A stretch of 64,000 nt of DNA. Source: Burkholderiaceae bacterium. Lineage in GTDB: Bacteria > Pseudomonadota > Gammaproteobacteria > Burkholderiales > Burkholderiaceae_D. Location of the stretch: the NCBI GenBank assembly GCA_031291325.1, contig JARLJG010000066.1, positions 28,208 to 92,207 on the forward strand, in the 5' to 3' direction. The translations under genes and the position numbers were made by a program. A model generated the notes under the pieces. That model did no database searches. It worked only from the letters and a program-made list of their open reading frames with translations, and had not been told where the DNA came from. Positions 35,424 to 43,823 of this stretch are shown here, one piece after another. How positions within the stretch are numbered: the stretch's first letter is position 1; each line of letters opens with the position of its first letter.

Positions 35424-37349
35424 ATGAGCATACTGAATATTGGCCAAAGTGCATTAGCCGCCGCGCAACTCGGTTTGCAGACGACTTCGAATAATATCGC
35501 CAACGCCAGTACCCCGGGATATAACCGGGAAAGTATCGTGCAGTCGGAAAACGGCGGGCAAAATAGCGGTTCCGGATTTGTGGGGTCGGGGACCAACGTG
35601 CAGACGATTCAGCGCATGTACAATACATTCCTTGCCACGCAACAGAATGTCGCGCAGTCGTCCTATTCCGGCCTCGATACCAATTACACGCAGGTTTCGC
35701 AGATCAACAATATGTTTGCGAATACCACATCAGGCCTTTCGCCATCGATTCAAAGTTTTTTCGATAGCGTGCAAACTGCCACGGCAAATCCGAGTGCGGC
35801 CTCGTCGCGCGAGACCGTGTTGACGTCGGCGCAGACTTTGGCATCGCAGTTTCAAAGCACCTCCGGGCAATTGACCCAATTGGGCCAAGGTGTCAATTCC
35901 GAGCTTACGACGACCGTTCAAAGCATTAACAGTTATGCAACCCAACTGGCCAGCCTGAATCAATCGATTTCGACAGCGGAGGCTTCCAACGCCGGCCAGC
36001 CGCCGAACGATTTGCTCGACCAGCGCGATCAGGTGGTCTCCAGTTTGAGCAAACTGGTTGGTGTGACCGTGGTCAACCAGGGCAATTCATACAATGTGTC
36101 TATCGGCACCGGGCAGCCATTGGTGGTCGGCACGCAAGCCTATCAGTTGGGCACAGTGGAATCTCCCACTAACGCAAGCCAGTTGGAAGTGGGGTACGTG
36201 ACCGGCAACACGACCAGCGCGATTTCCGAAAATAGCTTGACCGGCGGCTCGCTCGGCGGGCTTTTGCAATTTCGTTCGCAAAACCTGATTCCGGCAGAAA
36301 ATGCGCTGGGCCAGATGGCCATCGGCCTGGCCAGCGTCGTCAACTCGCAGCAGGAATTGGGACAGGATCAAAATGGCAACGCCGGGGTCGCGATGTTTTC
36401 TGCCGGCAGCCCTGTCACCACCTCCAGCACCAATAATACCGGCAGCATGCAGGTGACGACCACTGTTTCAGATCCGACCGCGCTCACAACGGCCAATTAT
36501 TCGCTTGAGTACGATGGCACCAATTACAATTTGACGAATCTATCGACCAATACCGTTGCCTATTCGGGTTCGACTTTTCCACCGGCCTCGGCAGTCGATG
36601 GCTTGACGTTCAGCTCAACCGGCACACCGAGCACGGGCGACAATTTCCTGATTCAGCCCACCGTCGCGGGCGCGTCCAATTTCTCGGTGGCGATTACCAA
36701 CACTTCGCAAATTGCGATGGCGGCGCCGATCGTCACCGCTGCGTCAAGCTCGAATACCGGAACCGGCACGATCAGCGCCGGCGTGGTCAACGGCCCGCCG
36801 CCGGTCAATGCGAATTTGAAAGACTCGGTGAGTATCACATTCAATGGCGCGCCCAATGCCGGCACCTACAATGTGACCGACGCCACCACGGGGACCACGC
36901 TGGCGACCAACGCCACCTATGCGGCCGATGGCAACATCAGCTACAACGGCTGGACTGCGCAAATCAGCGGCACGCCGGCAGCGGGCGATACCTTTACCGT
37001 CGGTGCGAATACCAGCGGCGTCGGCGACAGCCGCAACGGCTTGTTGATCGCCAAATTGGCGACCGCAAATACGCTCAATGGCAGCACCACCAGCATTCAG
37101 GGCGCGTATTCGCAATTGGTGAGTGTGGTCGGCGACCAGACCTCCCAATTGCAGGCCACCAGCACGGCGGCCAACACGCAATTGACCAATGCGACCAGTG
37201 CGCAGCAGGCAGTGTCCGGCGTCAACCTGGACGAGGAAGCAAGCAGTTTGATCCAATATCAGCAAGCGTATCAAGCGGCTGCAAAGGTCATGTCGGCGGC
37301 GGAAACGCTGTTTACCACCTTGTTGAGCGACTTGTCGACCGCAGGCTAA
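35424..37349 (+). CDS. flgK: Hook-filament junction protein FlgK (HAP1)
   Basis: FlgK is the first junction protein between hook and filament. The ATG at 35424 gives the typical start MSILNIGQSALAAAQLGLQTTSNNIANASTPGYNRE, while the track start at 35349 lies upstream of the promoter. The 641-residue protein ends with the usual helix (VNLDEEASSLIQYQQAYQAAAKVMSAAETLFTTLL). In its outer domain a beta-rich module (NTGTGTIS ... TYNVTDATTGTT ... ISGTPAAGDTFTV) closely resembles modules in FlgL. Its chaperone is FlgN. Confidence 0.96.
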   Translation: MSILNIGQSALAAAQLGLQTTSNNIANASTPGYNRESIVQSENGGQNSGSGFVGSGTNVQTIQRMYNTFLATQQNVAQSSYSGLDTNYTQVSQINNMFANTTSGLSPSIQSFFDSVQTATANPSAASSRETVLTSAQTLASQFQSTSGQLTQLGQGVNSELTTTVQSINSYATQLASLNQSISTAEASNAGQPPNDLLDQRDQVVSSLSKLVGVTVVNQGNSYNVSIGTGQPLVVGTQAYQLGTVESPTNASQLEVGYVTGNTTSAISENSLTGGSLGGLLQFRSQNLIPAENALGQMAIGLASVVNSQQELGQDQNGNAGVAMFSAGSPVTTSSTNNTGSMQVTTTVSDPTALTTANYSLEYDGTNYNLTNLSTNTVAYSGSTFPPASAVDGLTFSSTGTPSTGDNFLIQPTVAGASNFSVAITNTSQIAMAAPIVTAASSSNTGTGTISAGVVNGPPPVNANLKDSVSITFNGAPNAGTYNVTDATTGTTLATNATYAADGNISYNGWTAQISGTPAAGDTFTVGANTSGVGDSRNGLLIAKLATANTLNGSTTSIQGAYSQLVSVVGDQTSQLQATSTAANTQLTNATSAQQAVSGVNLDEEASSLIQYQQAYQAAAKVMSAAETLFTTLLSDLSTAG

Positions 37350-37363
37350 GAGGGCAGATAATC

Positions 37364-38851
37364 ATGCGTATCAGCACCAGTATGATCTATTCGAACGGCG
37401 TTGCCCAAATTGACAGTTTGCAGGCGCAATTGGTTCACACGCAAGAGGAAATCTCTACCGGCTCGTCGATTTTGACGCCGGCGGATAATCCGGTTGCAGC
37501 GGCGCAGGCGTTGGTGGTCACGCAAACGCAAGCGAATAACACGCAATATATTGCCAACGGTCAAAGCGCCAGCAGTTCGCTATCCATCGAGGACACGACC
37601 CTGGGCAGCGTCACCACGCTGATTCAGAACGCCCAGACGGCGATTGTCGATGCCGGAAACGGTTCCTACACGCTGCAACAGCGGCAGGCAATTGCGACCA
37701 GCCTGCAGGGCACCTATAACCAATTGCTCGGCTTGGCCAATTCGCAAGACGGCAACGGCAATTATCTTTTCGGCGGCTATCAAAGCAGTTCGCAACCGTT
37801 TTCGGCGACGGCAACCGGCGCGCAATACAACGGCGATCAAGGGCAGACGATGCTGCAGGTCAGCGCTTCGCAGAACATTGCGGTCAACGATTCGGGCGAT
37901 TCGGTGTTTCAGAACAATGTCACCGGAAACGGCACCTTTACCACCGCCGCCAGCACCACGAATGTCGGTTCGGGCATCGTGTCGAGCGGCTCCGTCGTCA
38001 ATGCCACAGCGCTGACGGGGGACACCTATTCGATTGCATTTTCTGGAATCCAGACCGCAGCGGTGGCGACCAATACCGGCACCGGCACGATCTCGACGGG
38101 AACCGCCACAACCAATGGCGCAAAGCCGACCAGCGATACCTTCGATTTGAATTTCAGCGTCGCCGGCGGCGCCACGACCTACGACGTGGTCAACGCCACC
38201 ACCGGGAACACGGTTTCCAGCGGAAATTCCTTTGTTGCGGGGCAGTCCATCACTGTGGGTGGTTCGCAAGTGAGCATTACCGGGAATCCGGCCAGCGGCG
38301 ACCAGTTTACCGTGGCGGACAACCCGACGACTTATACGGTTACCGATACGACCAACCCCGCTTCGACGACCGTGCCGGCGGCGAATCAAACTTATGTGAG
38401 CGGCCAGACCGTTCAATTCGACGGCTTGGAATTCAATGTGAGCGGAAGCCCGTCGAACGGCGACACGTTTTCCGTCGCGCCAAGCGGCAAGCAAAGTGTC
38501 TTTACGACCCTGACCAACCTGATCAATTTGCTCAATCAGCCGACCGGCTCGGGTGTCGCAGGCGAAACCAATCTGACCAACGGACTCAATACCGCCAACA
38601 ATAACCTGAGCAGCGCGCTCAATAATGTCCTGACCGTGCGCGCCTCGGTCGGCGCGCGCGTGAATGAATTGACGTCCTTGGCGAGCGAAGGCTCGAGCTT
38701 GAATGTCCAATATACGACTACGTTGTCAAGCCTGCAGAACGTCGACGAAGCGCAGGCGATCTCGCAATATTCGCAGTTGAATACAACGCTGACGGCAGCC
38801 TTGCAAAGTTTTGCCCAGGTCGGGAAACTTTCGTTGTTCAATTATCTTTGA
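37364..38851 (+). CDS. flgL: Hook-filament junction protein FlgL (HAP3), enlarged
   Basis: FlgL is the second junction protein. The 495-residue protein starts MRISTSMIYSNGVAQIDSLQ and ends with a flagellin-like coiled-coil helix. It is longer than typical FlgL (about 300-400). The extra length is a central insert with NTGTGTIS and two copies of a module reading TYDVVNATTGNTV...ISGxPxxGDxFTV, related to one in FlgK. It ends 14 bp from the convergent fliR gene. Confidence 0.94.
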   Translation: MRISTSMIYSNGVAQIDSLQAQLVHTQEEISTGSSILTPADNPVAAAQALVVTQTQANNTQYIANGQSASSSLSIEDTTLGSVTTLIQNAQTAIVDAGNGSYTLQQRQAIATSLQGTYNQLLGLANSQDGNGNYLFGGYQSSSQPFSATATGAQYNGDQGQTMLQVSASQNIAVNDSGDSVFQNNVTGNGTFTTAASTTNVGSGIVSSGSVVNATALTGDTYSIAFSGIQTAAVATNTGTGTISTGTATTNGAKPTSDTFDLNFSVAGGATTYDVVNATTGNTVSSGNSFVAGQSITVGGSQVSITGNPASGDQFTVADNPTTYTVTDTTNPASTTVPAANQTYVSGQTVQFDGLEFNVSGSPSNGDTFSVAPSGKQSVFTTLTNLINLLNQPTGSGVAGETNLTNGLNTANNNLSSALNNVLTVRASVGARVNELTSLASEGSSLNVQYTTTLSSLQNVDEAQAISQYSQLNTTLTAALQSFAQVGKLSLFNYL

Positions 38852-38865
38852 TCGGCGCGTAACTT

Positions 38866-39660
38866 CTATTTGATTGGCGGCAGCGCGGCAGCGGTAATGT
38901 GCTGCATGACGTTGATCCCTTCTTCCATCAGGCGCAGCACCGGCGTCGTCAAATACGGCAGGCTGACCGCAATCATGACGAAGCCGGCGCTCATTGTGAT
39001 CGGAAAGCCGATCCCGAACAGGTTGAGCTGCGGCGCTGCGCGCGTGAGCACGCCGAGCGCGAGATTGGTGATCAACAGGGCGGTGACCAAGGGCAGCGAC
39101 AATTGCAGGCCGGAGCTGAAAATCCGGCCACCCCAGGCGACCAACAGTCTTAGACGGTCGCCATCGAATGGCGTGGCCGAAATCGGCATCGTGGTAAAGC
39201 TGTCGATCAGGGTCGACAGCACCACCAGATGCAGATTGGCCGTCAGATAGATCATAATCGCCAACAACGCGTAGATTTGGCTTACCGCCGACGATTGGCC
39301 CTGCGACTGCGGATCGAAGAAGGTGGCAAAGCCCAGGCCCATCGTCAAGCCGGTGATCGTGCCCGCCATTTCCATGGCGGCAAACGCTATGCGCATCGCC
39401 AATCCCATTGCCAGGCCGATGACCAATTGCTGGGCCAGGATCAATAGGCCCGGCAACGACATCGGATCCATCGCCGGCCCGGCCGGCACCGAGGGCGCAA
39501 CGATCATCGCCAACAGAAAACTCAAGCCGACCTTGACGCGCGCCGGAATCGTGCCATTGTTGTACAGCGGCGCCAAGGCCATCAATCCAAGTATCCGGGT
39601 CATCGGCCACAGATAGGCGGCGATCAGGGAGTACAGTTGCGCACTGGTGATGGAGATCAT
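38866..39660 (-). CDS. fliR: Flagellar export gate protein FliR
   Basis: FliR is part of the FliPQR export-gate core. The 264-residue protein is highly hydrophobic with about six membrane segments. It has the conserved PLYNNGTIPARVKVGLSFLLA and MGLGFATFFDPQSQGQSSAVSQ features. It lies 11 bp downstream of fliQ in the leftward fliLMNOPQR operon and is the last gene. No terminator was recognised in the 14-bp space to flgL. Confidence 0.95.
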   Translation of the reverse strand: MISITSAQLYSLIAAYLWPMTRILGLMALAPLYNNGTIPARVKVGLSFLLAMIVAPSVPAGPAMDPMSLPGLLILAQQLVIGLAMGLAMRIAFAAMEMAGTITGLTMGLGFATFFDPQSQGQSSAVSQIYALLAIMIYLTANLHLVVLSTLIDSFTTMPISATPFDGDRLRLLVAWGGRIFSSGLQLSLPLVTALLITNLALGVLTRAAPQLNLFGIGFPITMSAGFVMIAVSLPYLTTPVLRLMEEGINVMQHITAAALPPIK

Positions 39661-39671
39661 GGCGTGCGACG

Positions 39672-39941
39672 TCAGCCGATCATGCCCGGGATGCCAGCGA
39701 ACATTTCACGCATGTAGTCGAGCAAGACTGTCAACATCCACGGGCCGGCGATAATCAGTGTAGCGAGAATGCCGACCAGCTTGGGAATGAACGATAGCGT
39801 CATTTCATTGATCTGCGTAGCCGCCTGGAAAATGCTGACAACCAGGCCGATTGCCAGTGCCACCAGCAGCATCGGCGCTGCGATCATCAATGCCACTTCG
39901 ACCGCGTGGCGACCCATCGTCATGACGCTTTCGGGAGTCAT
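39672..39941 (-). CDS. fliQ: Flagellar export gate protein FliQ
   Basis: FliQ is the small two-helix export-gate subunit. The 89-residue protein has the standard pattern VMTMGRHAVEVALMIAAPMLLVALAIGLVVSIFQAATQINEMTL followed by a second helix region, FIPKLVGILATLI. It is normally adjacent to fliP. Here a 335-bp region with an inverted-repeat element and a short ORF separates fliP from fliQ, a possible site of weakened coupling. Confidence 0.96.
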   Translation of the reverse strand: MTPESVMTMGRHAVEVALMIAAPMLLVALAIGLVVSIFQAATQINEMTLSFIPKLVGILATLIIAGPWMLTVLLDYMREMFAGIPGMIG

Positions 39942-39950
39942 ATTTATTCC

Positions 39951-40175
39951 TCAGTAACTGATGTAATGCTCCCCTCTCCCGCAGGCGGGAGAGGGGCTGG
40001 GGGTGAGGGCGGTCGATCGAAGAGAAGTCGTCAACATCCCACCAATCGCTTTCATTACCGTCTTGGTTTCCATAACAACGCTTTTCGCATCTGTCATTTC
40101 GTGGTGCATTTCACTTGCCCAGCGACGCAGATCATCGCGATGTTGCGCCAGAGGACTGGACAGGAATTGGTTCAC
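39951..40175 (-). CDS. Possible 74-residue hypothetical protein between fliP and fliQ
   Basis: A GTG at 40175 with AAAGGAAAG about 8 bp upstream opens a 74-codon frame reading MNQFLSSPLAQHRDDLRRWASEM and on through KTVMKAIGGMLTTSL. The N-terminal ~53 residues look like an ordinary helical protein. The last ~20 are the translated palindrome (TPSPSPACGRGE). It lies inside, and runs out of, an inverted-repeat element. It could be cargo of that element, a relic, or chance. It is unrecognised and no function is assigned. Confidence 0.35.
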   Translation of the reverse strand: MNQFLSSPLAQHRDDLRRWASEMHHEMTDAKSVVMETKTVMKAIGGMLTTSLRSTALTPSPSPACGRGEHYISY

Positions 40176-40259
40176 AATGATACTTTCCTTTCTTCGATCA
40201 ACCGCCCTCAGCCTACGCGGCCCGCCCCGACCCCTCTCCCGCCTGCGGGAGAGGGGAGC
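39968..40259. repeat. 292-bp inverted-repeat (REPIN-like) element between fliP and fliQ
   Basis: Left arm (39968-40023, GCTCCCCTCTCCCGCAGGCG... to ...TCGATCGAAGA) and right arm (40191-40259) are inverted copies with a small length difference. Each arm holds a perfect hairpin, CCCCTCTCCCGC-NN-GCGGGAGAGGGG (39971-39996 and 40231-40256). The inner ~167 bp carries the start of the 74-codon ORF. Outside the element the gap contains nothing recognisable. Confidence 0.8.
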
Positions 40260-40276
40260 AAAGCGCGCAACATAGG

Positions 40277-41032
40277 TCAGTAAAAACTCTGCGCCAGCGA
40301 CGCAATCAGCAACTGCCAACCGTCCACCAGCACGAACAGCATGATCTTGAACGGCAGCGACACCACCGACGGCGACACCATCATCATCCCCATCGACATC
40401 AACACGCTCGCCACCACCATGTCGATAATCAGGAATGGGATGAAAATGGCAAAGGCAATCTGGAATGCGGTTTTCAACTCGCTGGTGACGAAGGCGGGAA
40501 TCAAGATGCGCAGCGGCACGTCTTCCGGCCCCTGCAATTGCGGATTGTTGGATAGCTTCACGTACAAGGCCAGGTCGGCCTGGCGCGTCTGTTTCATCAT
40601 GAACGCCTTGAGCGGCGCCACGCCTTTGTCCATTGCCTGCGTCAAGGTGATCTTGTTTTCCGACAGCGGCAGATAGGCATCGGCGTAGATCTTGTCGAAT
40701 ACCGGGCCCATCACGAACAAGGTCAAAAACAGCGACAACCCGGTGATAACCTGATTCGGCGGCGCGGTCTGGGTGCCGATCGCCTGCCGCAACAGCGACA
40801 GCACGATCACGATGCGGGTGAAGCTGGTCATCATCATCAACGCCGCCGGCAGGAACGACAGCGAGGTCATCAGCAGCAGCGTTTGCAGGCTCAGCGAATA
40901 GGTCTGCCCGCCGCCAGGGGCCGGCGTGCTGGTGAGGGCGGGCAGGCCCGCAGTCTGCGCGTCTGCGGCCAAGGGAACGACGAGCGCGATCAGCGGGAGA
41001 AGACAAGCCAGGATACGCAGGGTGCGACGCAT
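40277..41032 (-). CDS. fliP: Flagellar export gate protein FliP
   Basis: FliP is a core export-gate protein. The start at 41032 ([25 protein letters not shown]) gives a signal peptide as in known FliP proteins; the track start at 41077 would add 15 residues before it and overlap fliO. The 251-residue protein has [52 protein letters not shown] and [18 protein letters not shown], all conserved. The export-gate function is clear; the exact start is less so, as neither has a good ribosome-binding site. Confidence 0.94.
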   Translation of the reverse strand: MRRTLRILACLLPLIALVVPLAADAQTAGLPALTSTPAPGGGQTYSLSLQTLLLMTSLSFLPAALMMMTSFTRIVIVLSLLRQAIGTQTAPPNQVITGLSLFLTLFVMGPVFDKIYADAYLPLSENKITLTQAMDKGVAPLKAFMMKQTRQADLALYVKLSNNPQLQGPEDVPLRILIPAFVTSELKTAFQIAFAIFIPFLIIDMVVASVLMSMGMMMVSPSVVSLPFKIMLFVLVDGWQLLIASLAQSFY

Positions 41033-41066
41033 GGGCTGCGCGAATTCGGATGACGGGTCGGCAAAT

Positions 41067-41477
41067 CTAACTTGCATTGCGTTTTTCTATCGTTTGTTTC
41101 AGCCAGGCCGCAAAATTGTTGGAGGCCGGTTGGTTCGCTTCCGGTATCGGTTGTTCTTGTCGCGGCAGGGTGGCGATCGCGTTGACGCGCCCGGGCGCCA
41201 CGCCGACGACGACCCACTGATCGGCAATTTCCAGCACCAGCACGCGTTCGCGATTGCCGACGCTGACGCCGCCGACGATCTTGATGCTGCTGCCGGCGGG
41301 AGCCTTGCCGAGGCCCGCGCGCTTCAACAACCATGCCGATCCCGCCATCAGGCCGAGCACCACGATCAAGCCGCCCAATACCTTGAACAAGTCGAGCGCC
41401 ACGCTCGGTTGATCGGCGGCCAAGGCGGCGCTGGAAAAGAGCAGGGCAGCAGCAGGCAGCAGCCGGATTTGCCTCAT
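41067..41477 (-). CDS. fliO: Flagellar export assembly protein FliO
   Basis: FliO helps assemble the FliP complex. The 136-residue protein starts with a signal-like segment ([20 protein letters not shown]), then one membrane helix ([19 protein letters not shown]) and a small cytoplasmic SH3-like domain ([32 protein letters not shown]). FliO is poorly conserved, but this layout and its position between fliN and fliP fix the call. It overlaps fliN by 4 bp. Confidence 0.92.
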   Translation of the reverse strand: MRQIRLLPAAALLFSSAALAADQPSVALDLFKVLGGLIVVLGLMAGSAWLLKRAGLGKAPAGSSIKIVGGVSVGNRERVLVLEIADQWVVVGVAPGRVNAIATLPRQEQPIPEANQPASNNFAAWLKQTIEKRNAS

Positions 41478-41890
41478 TTATTCAATTTCCGAATGCGTTC
41501 CGACGGTGTGATGATGTCGGTCAAGCGGATCCCGAACTTGTCGTTGACCACCACCACTTCGCCCTGGGCGATCAAACAACCGTTGACCAGCACATCCATC
41601 GGCTCGCCGGCCATGCCGTCGAGTTCCACCACCGAGCCTTGTGCCAGCTGCAGCAGGTTCTTGATGGCGATCTTGGTGCGGCCGAGTTCGACCGTCAACT
41701 GCACCGGGATATCGAGGATGAAGTCGATATCGTTGTGGGTTTCCCCCTTGGTGCCTGCGGCCAGGTCTTTGAAGACGCTGGCGGCTTCCTGTTGCTTTTT
41801 CTGCGCTGCCGCCTCGGCCTCTGCCTGCTCGGCGATTGCCGCGCCCCAATCGTCTTCCGCCGTCGATTGGGCTTCGTTCTCGTCAGCCAT
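41474..41890 (-). CDS. fliN: Flagellar motor switch protein FliN
   Basis: FliN forms the lower C-ring and binds FliH. The ATG at 41890 (MADENEAQS), preceded by AAGGAG and overlapping the fliM stop codon, is preferred over the track start at 41908, giving 138 residues. The SpoA domain is clear: DIPVQLTVELGRTKIAIKNLLQLAQGSVVELD and PMDVLVNGCLIAQGEVVVVNDKFGIRLTDI. The acidic, Ala-rich N-terminus is normal for FliN. Confidence 0.96.
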   Translation of the reverse strand: MADENEAQSTAEDDWGAAIAEQAEAEAAAQKKQQEAASVFKDLAAGTKGETHNDIDFILDIPVQLTVELGRTKIAIKNLLQLAQGSVVELDGMAGEPMDVLVNGCLIAQGEVVVVNDKFGIRLTDIITPSERIRKLNK

Positions 41891-42884
41891 TTTCATCTCC
41901 TTGCACAAACTCGTTGGCGCTATGGGTCAGCAATTTTTCGACCTTCAGCGCATATTGACCGTTCAACTTCCCGTAGGTGCATTCCATCACCGGCACGCCG
42001 TCTACCTTGGCCTCGACCAAGGGCGGCACGGCAAGCGGAATGACGTCCCCGACCTTCATGTTCAGTATCTTGCCGAGCGTCGATTTGGCCACGCCCAGGT
42101 CGACGATGATTTCCACTTCCGCAGTTTGGATCTGCTGCGTCATCAAGCGAATCCAGCGCTTATCCATTTCCAGCGTTTCGCCCTGCAGGCTGGAAGTGAG
42201 GATGTCGCGAATCGGCTCGATCATCGAGTACGGCGTGCAAAAATGCATTTCACCGCTGACCGGACCGAGTTCGATGGTAAACGTGGTCGCCACCACCACT
42301 TCATTGGGAGTGGCGATATTGGCGAACTGCGTGTTCATCTCGGAACGGATGTATTCGAACTCGACCGGGTAGACCGGCTCCCAGGACTTCGAGTAAGTCT
42401 CGAAGACGATAGCCAAAATCCGCTGGATGATGCGTTGCTCGGTCTGGGTAAAATCGCGTCCTTCGACCCGCGTATGAAAGCGGCCATCGCCGCCGAACAG
42501 ATTGTCGACCAATAAAAATACCAGGTTCGGATCGAATACCATCAGCGCCGTGCCGCGCAAGGGTTTCATGTGAATCAGGTTCAGGTTGGTGGGAACCACC
42601 AGATTGCGGATGAATTCGCTATATTTCGACACGCGCACCGGGCCGATCGACACTTCGGCGCTGCGATGCAGAAAGTTGAACAATCCAATCCGCAACAGAC
42701 GGGCGAAGCGCTCGTTGATGATCTCCAGGGTCGGCATGCGGCCACGCACGATGCGCTCCTGCGTCGCCAGATTGTAGGGGCGGACTCCGGAATTATCCTC
42801 TGCTGCGTTGTTTTCGTCCTGATCGCCGTTGACGCCCTTTAACAGGGCATCGACTTCTTCTTGGGATAGGAAATTATCGGCCAT
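41883..42884 (-). CDS. fliM: Flagellar motor switch protein FliM
   Basis: FliM is the C-ring protein that binds CheY-P and changes rotation direction. The 333-residue protein begins with the CheY-binding helix MADNFLSQEEVDALLKGV, then the middle domain (ERIVRGRMPTLEIINERFARLLRIGL, MKPLRGTALMVFDPNLVF) and a C-terminal SpoA domain (VGDVIPLAVPPLVEAKVDGVPV). It lies 4 bp after fliL. Given two CheY proteins here, its N-terminal helix is the likely target of CheY2. Confidence 0.97.
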   Translation of the reverse strand: MADNFLSQEEVDALLKGVNGDQDENNAAEDNSGVRPYNLATQERIVRGRMPTLEIINERFARLLRIGLFNFLHRSAEVSIGPVRVSKYSEFIRNLVVPTNLNLIHMKPLRGTALMVFDPNLVFLLVDNLFGGDGRFHTRVEGRDFTQTEQRIIQRILAIVFETYSKSWEPVYPVEFEYIRSEMNTQFANIATPNEVVVATTFTIELGPVSGEMHFCTPYSMIEPIRDILTSSLQGETLEMDKRWIRLMTQQIQTAEVEIIVDLGVAKSTLGKILNMKVGDVIPLAVPPLVEAKVDGVPVMECTYGKLNGQYALKVEKLLTHSANEFVQGDENG

Positions 42885-42888
42885 GATG

Positions 42889-43431
42889 CTATTGAATGAC
42901 GAACGAAGTGAAGAACACGTCGGAAACCGTTTGCGGCGCTCCCTTTGGCGTAAATGGCTGGTTGACCGTCGCGATAATATCTTCGGTCAGTTTTTTCTTG
43001 CCCTCAACGGTGGAAATTTCGGATGCCTTCTTGCTTGAAAGCAGGAATAGCAAGCGGCTGCGCACTTGCGGCATGAAGTTCTTGATCGATTCTTCTTGCG
43101 CGGCGTCGGGCACTTGCAGCGTGAAGGTCACTTGCAGAAATTGATCGTTGCCGCTTTCCGATTGCAGATTGACGGTAAACGGCTCCATCGTCACGAAGAC
43201 GGGCGCCTTGGCCGGTTCTTTTTTCGCTTCTTTCGGCGCCCCCGCCGACGCCGAGCCGCTCAGGAAGTACCAGGCGCCGGCGCCCGCACCGCCGACGACG
43301 ACCACGGCCGCGACAATGAGCACGATCAATTTCATCTTGGATTTTTTCGGTGGCGCTTCCGCCGCAGATTCGGGCGCAGCGACCGACTTCGGCCCTGTCT
43401 TGGGAGCTGCTTTTGGGGCTGTCGTAGCCAT
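42889..43431 (-). CDS. fliL: Flagellar basal-body/stator-associated protein FliL
   Basis: FliL surrounds stator units and supports torque. The 180-residue protein has a Lys/Pro/Ala-rich cytoplasmic N-terminus and one membrane helix (MKLIVLIVAAVVVVGGAGAGAWYFL). The periplasmic stomatin-like domain includes FVTMEPFTVNLQ, QFLQVTFTLQV and a C-terminal VSDVFFTSFVIQ. It heads the leftward fliLMNOPQR operon. Its promoter must lie in the 392-bp gap upstream, which contains the MITE-like copy B. Confidence 0.94.
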   Translation of the reverse strand: MATTAPKAAPKTGPKSVAAPESAAEAPPKKSKMKLIVLIVAAVVVVGGAGAGAWYFLSGSASAGAPKEAKKEPAKAPVFVTMEPFTVNLQSESGNDQFLQVTFTLQVPDAAQEESIKNFMPQVRSRLLFLLSSKKASEISTVEGKKKLTEDIIATVNQPFTPKGAPQTVSDVFFTSFVIQ

Positions 43432-43469
43432 GTAAATTCCTCTCGCGCGATGCTAATTCATGGACTTTA

Positions 43470-43589
43470 GGGTACCTCTAAAAATTGCCAAAAGTGTCCA
43501 AGGTCGAGTCGAGGAGCGGACATGTACGTAGGTACAAAGAGCACCACAGGCTCGAGATTGGGCGTTTTTGGCAATTTTTAGAGGCGCCC
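43470..43589. repeat. 120-bp MITE-like repeat, copy B (fliL-fliK gap)
   Basis: This is the best-preserved copy. Terminal inverted repeats run GGGTACCTCTAAAAATTGCC... and ...GGCAATTTTTAGAGGCGCCC, about 25 bp each. The flanks carry a 4-bp direct repeat, TTTA (43466-43469 and 43590-43593), as a target duplication would. Its reverse complement aligns with copy A over the full 120 bp. The rest of the gap, 43594-43823, shows no gene or site that can be named. Confidence 0.8.
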
Positions 43590-43823
43590 TTTATTCATTA
43601 TCGGGAAAACGATGCTATCAGGATACGATGAAAAGAAGGGGAAGTCCTCGCATATTCACCCATTCCTGCGGACTTGCATCTGTATTTGCTGCATGATGCG
43701 TTCTCGACCGAACCCGAGGCGGCCAAATCGATCGCCTCATCGAGCCATTTTAAACCACAAGCAGCGCCGTATCTTGAAGATTTATTGTGTTTGGCGCGGG
43801 CGGCTGGCAGTCAGGGCAAGCCC

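Noticed and set aside
39951-41006. 351-codon ORF antisense-frame to fliP running into the fliP-fliQ gap
   Set aside because: The first ~277 codons are an out-of-frame shadow of fliP; only the last 74 codons from the GTG at 40175 have a plausible start and are reported separately.
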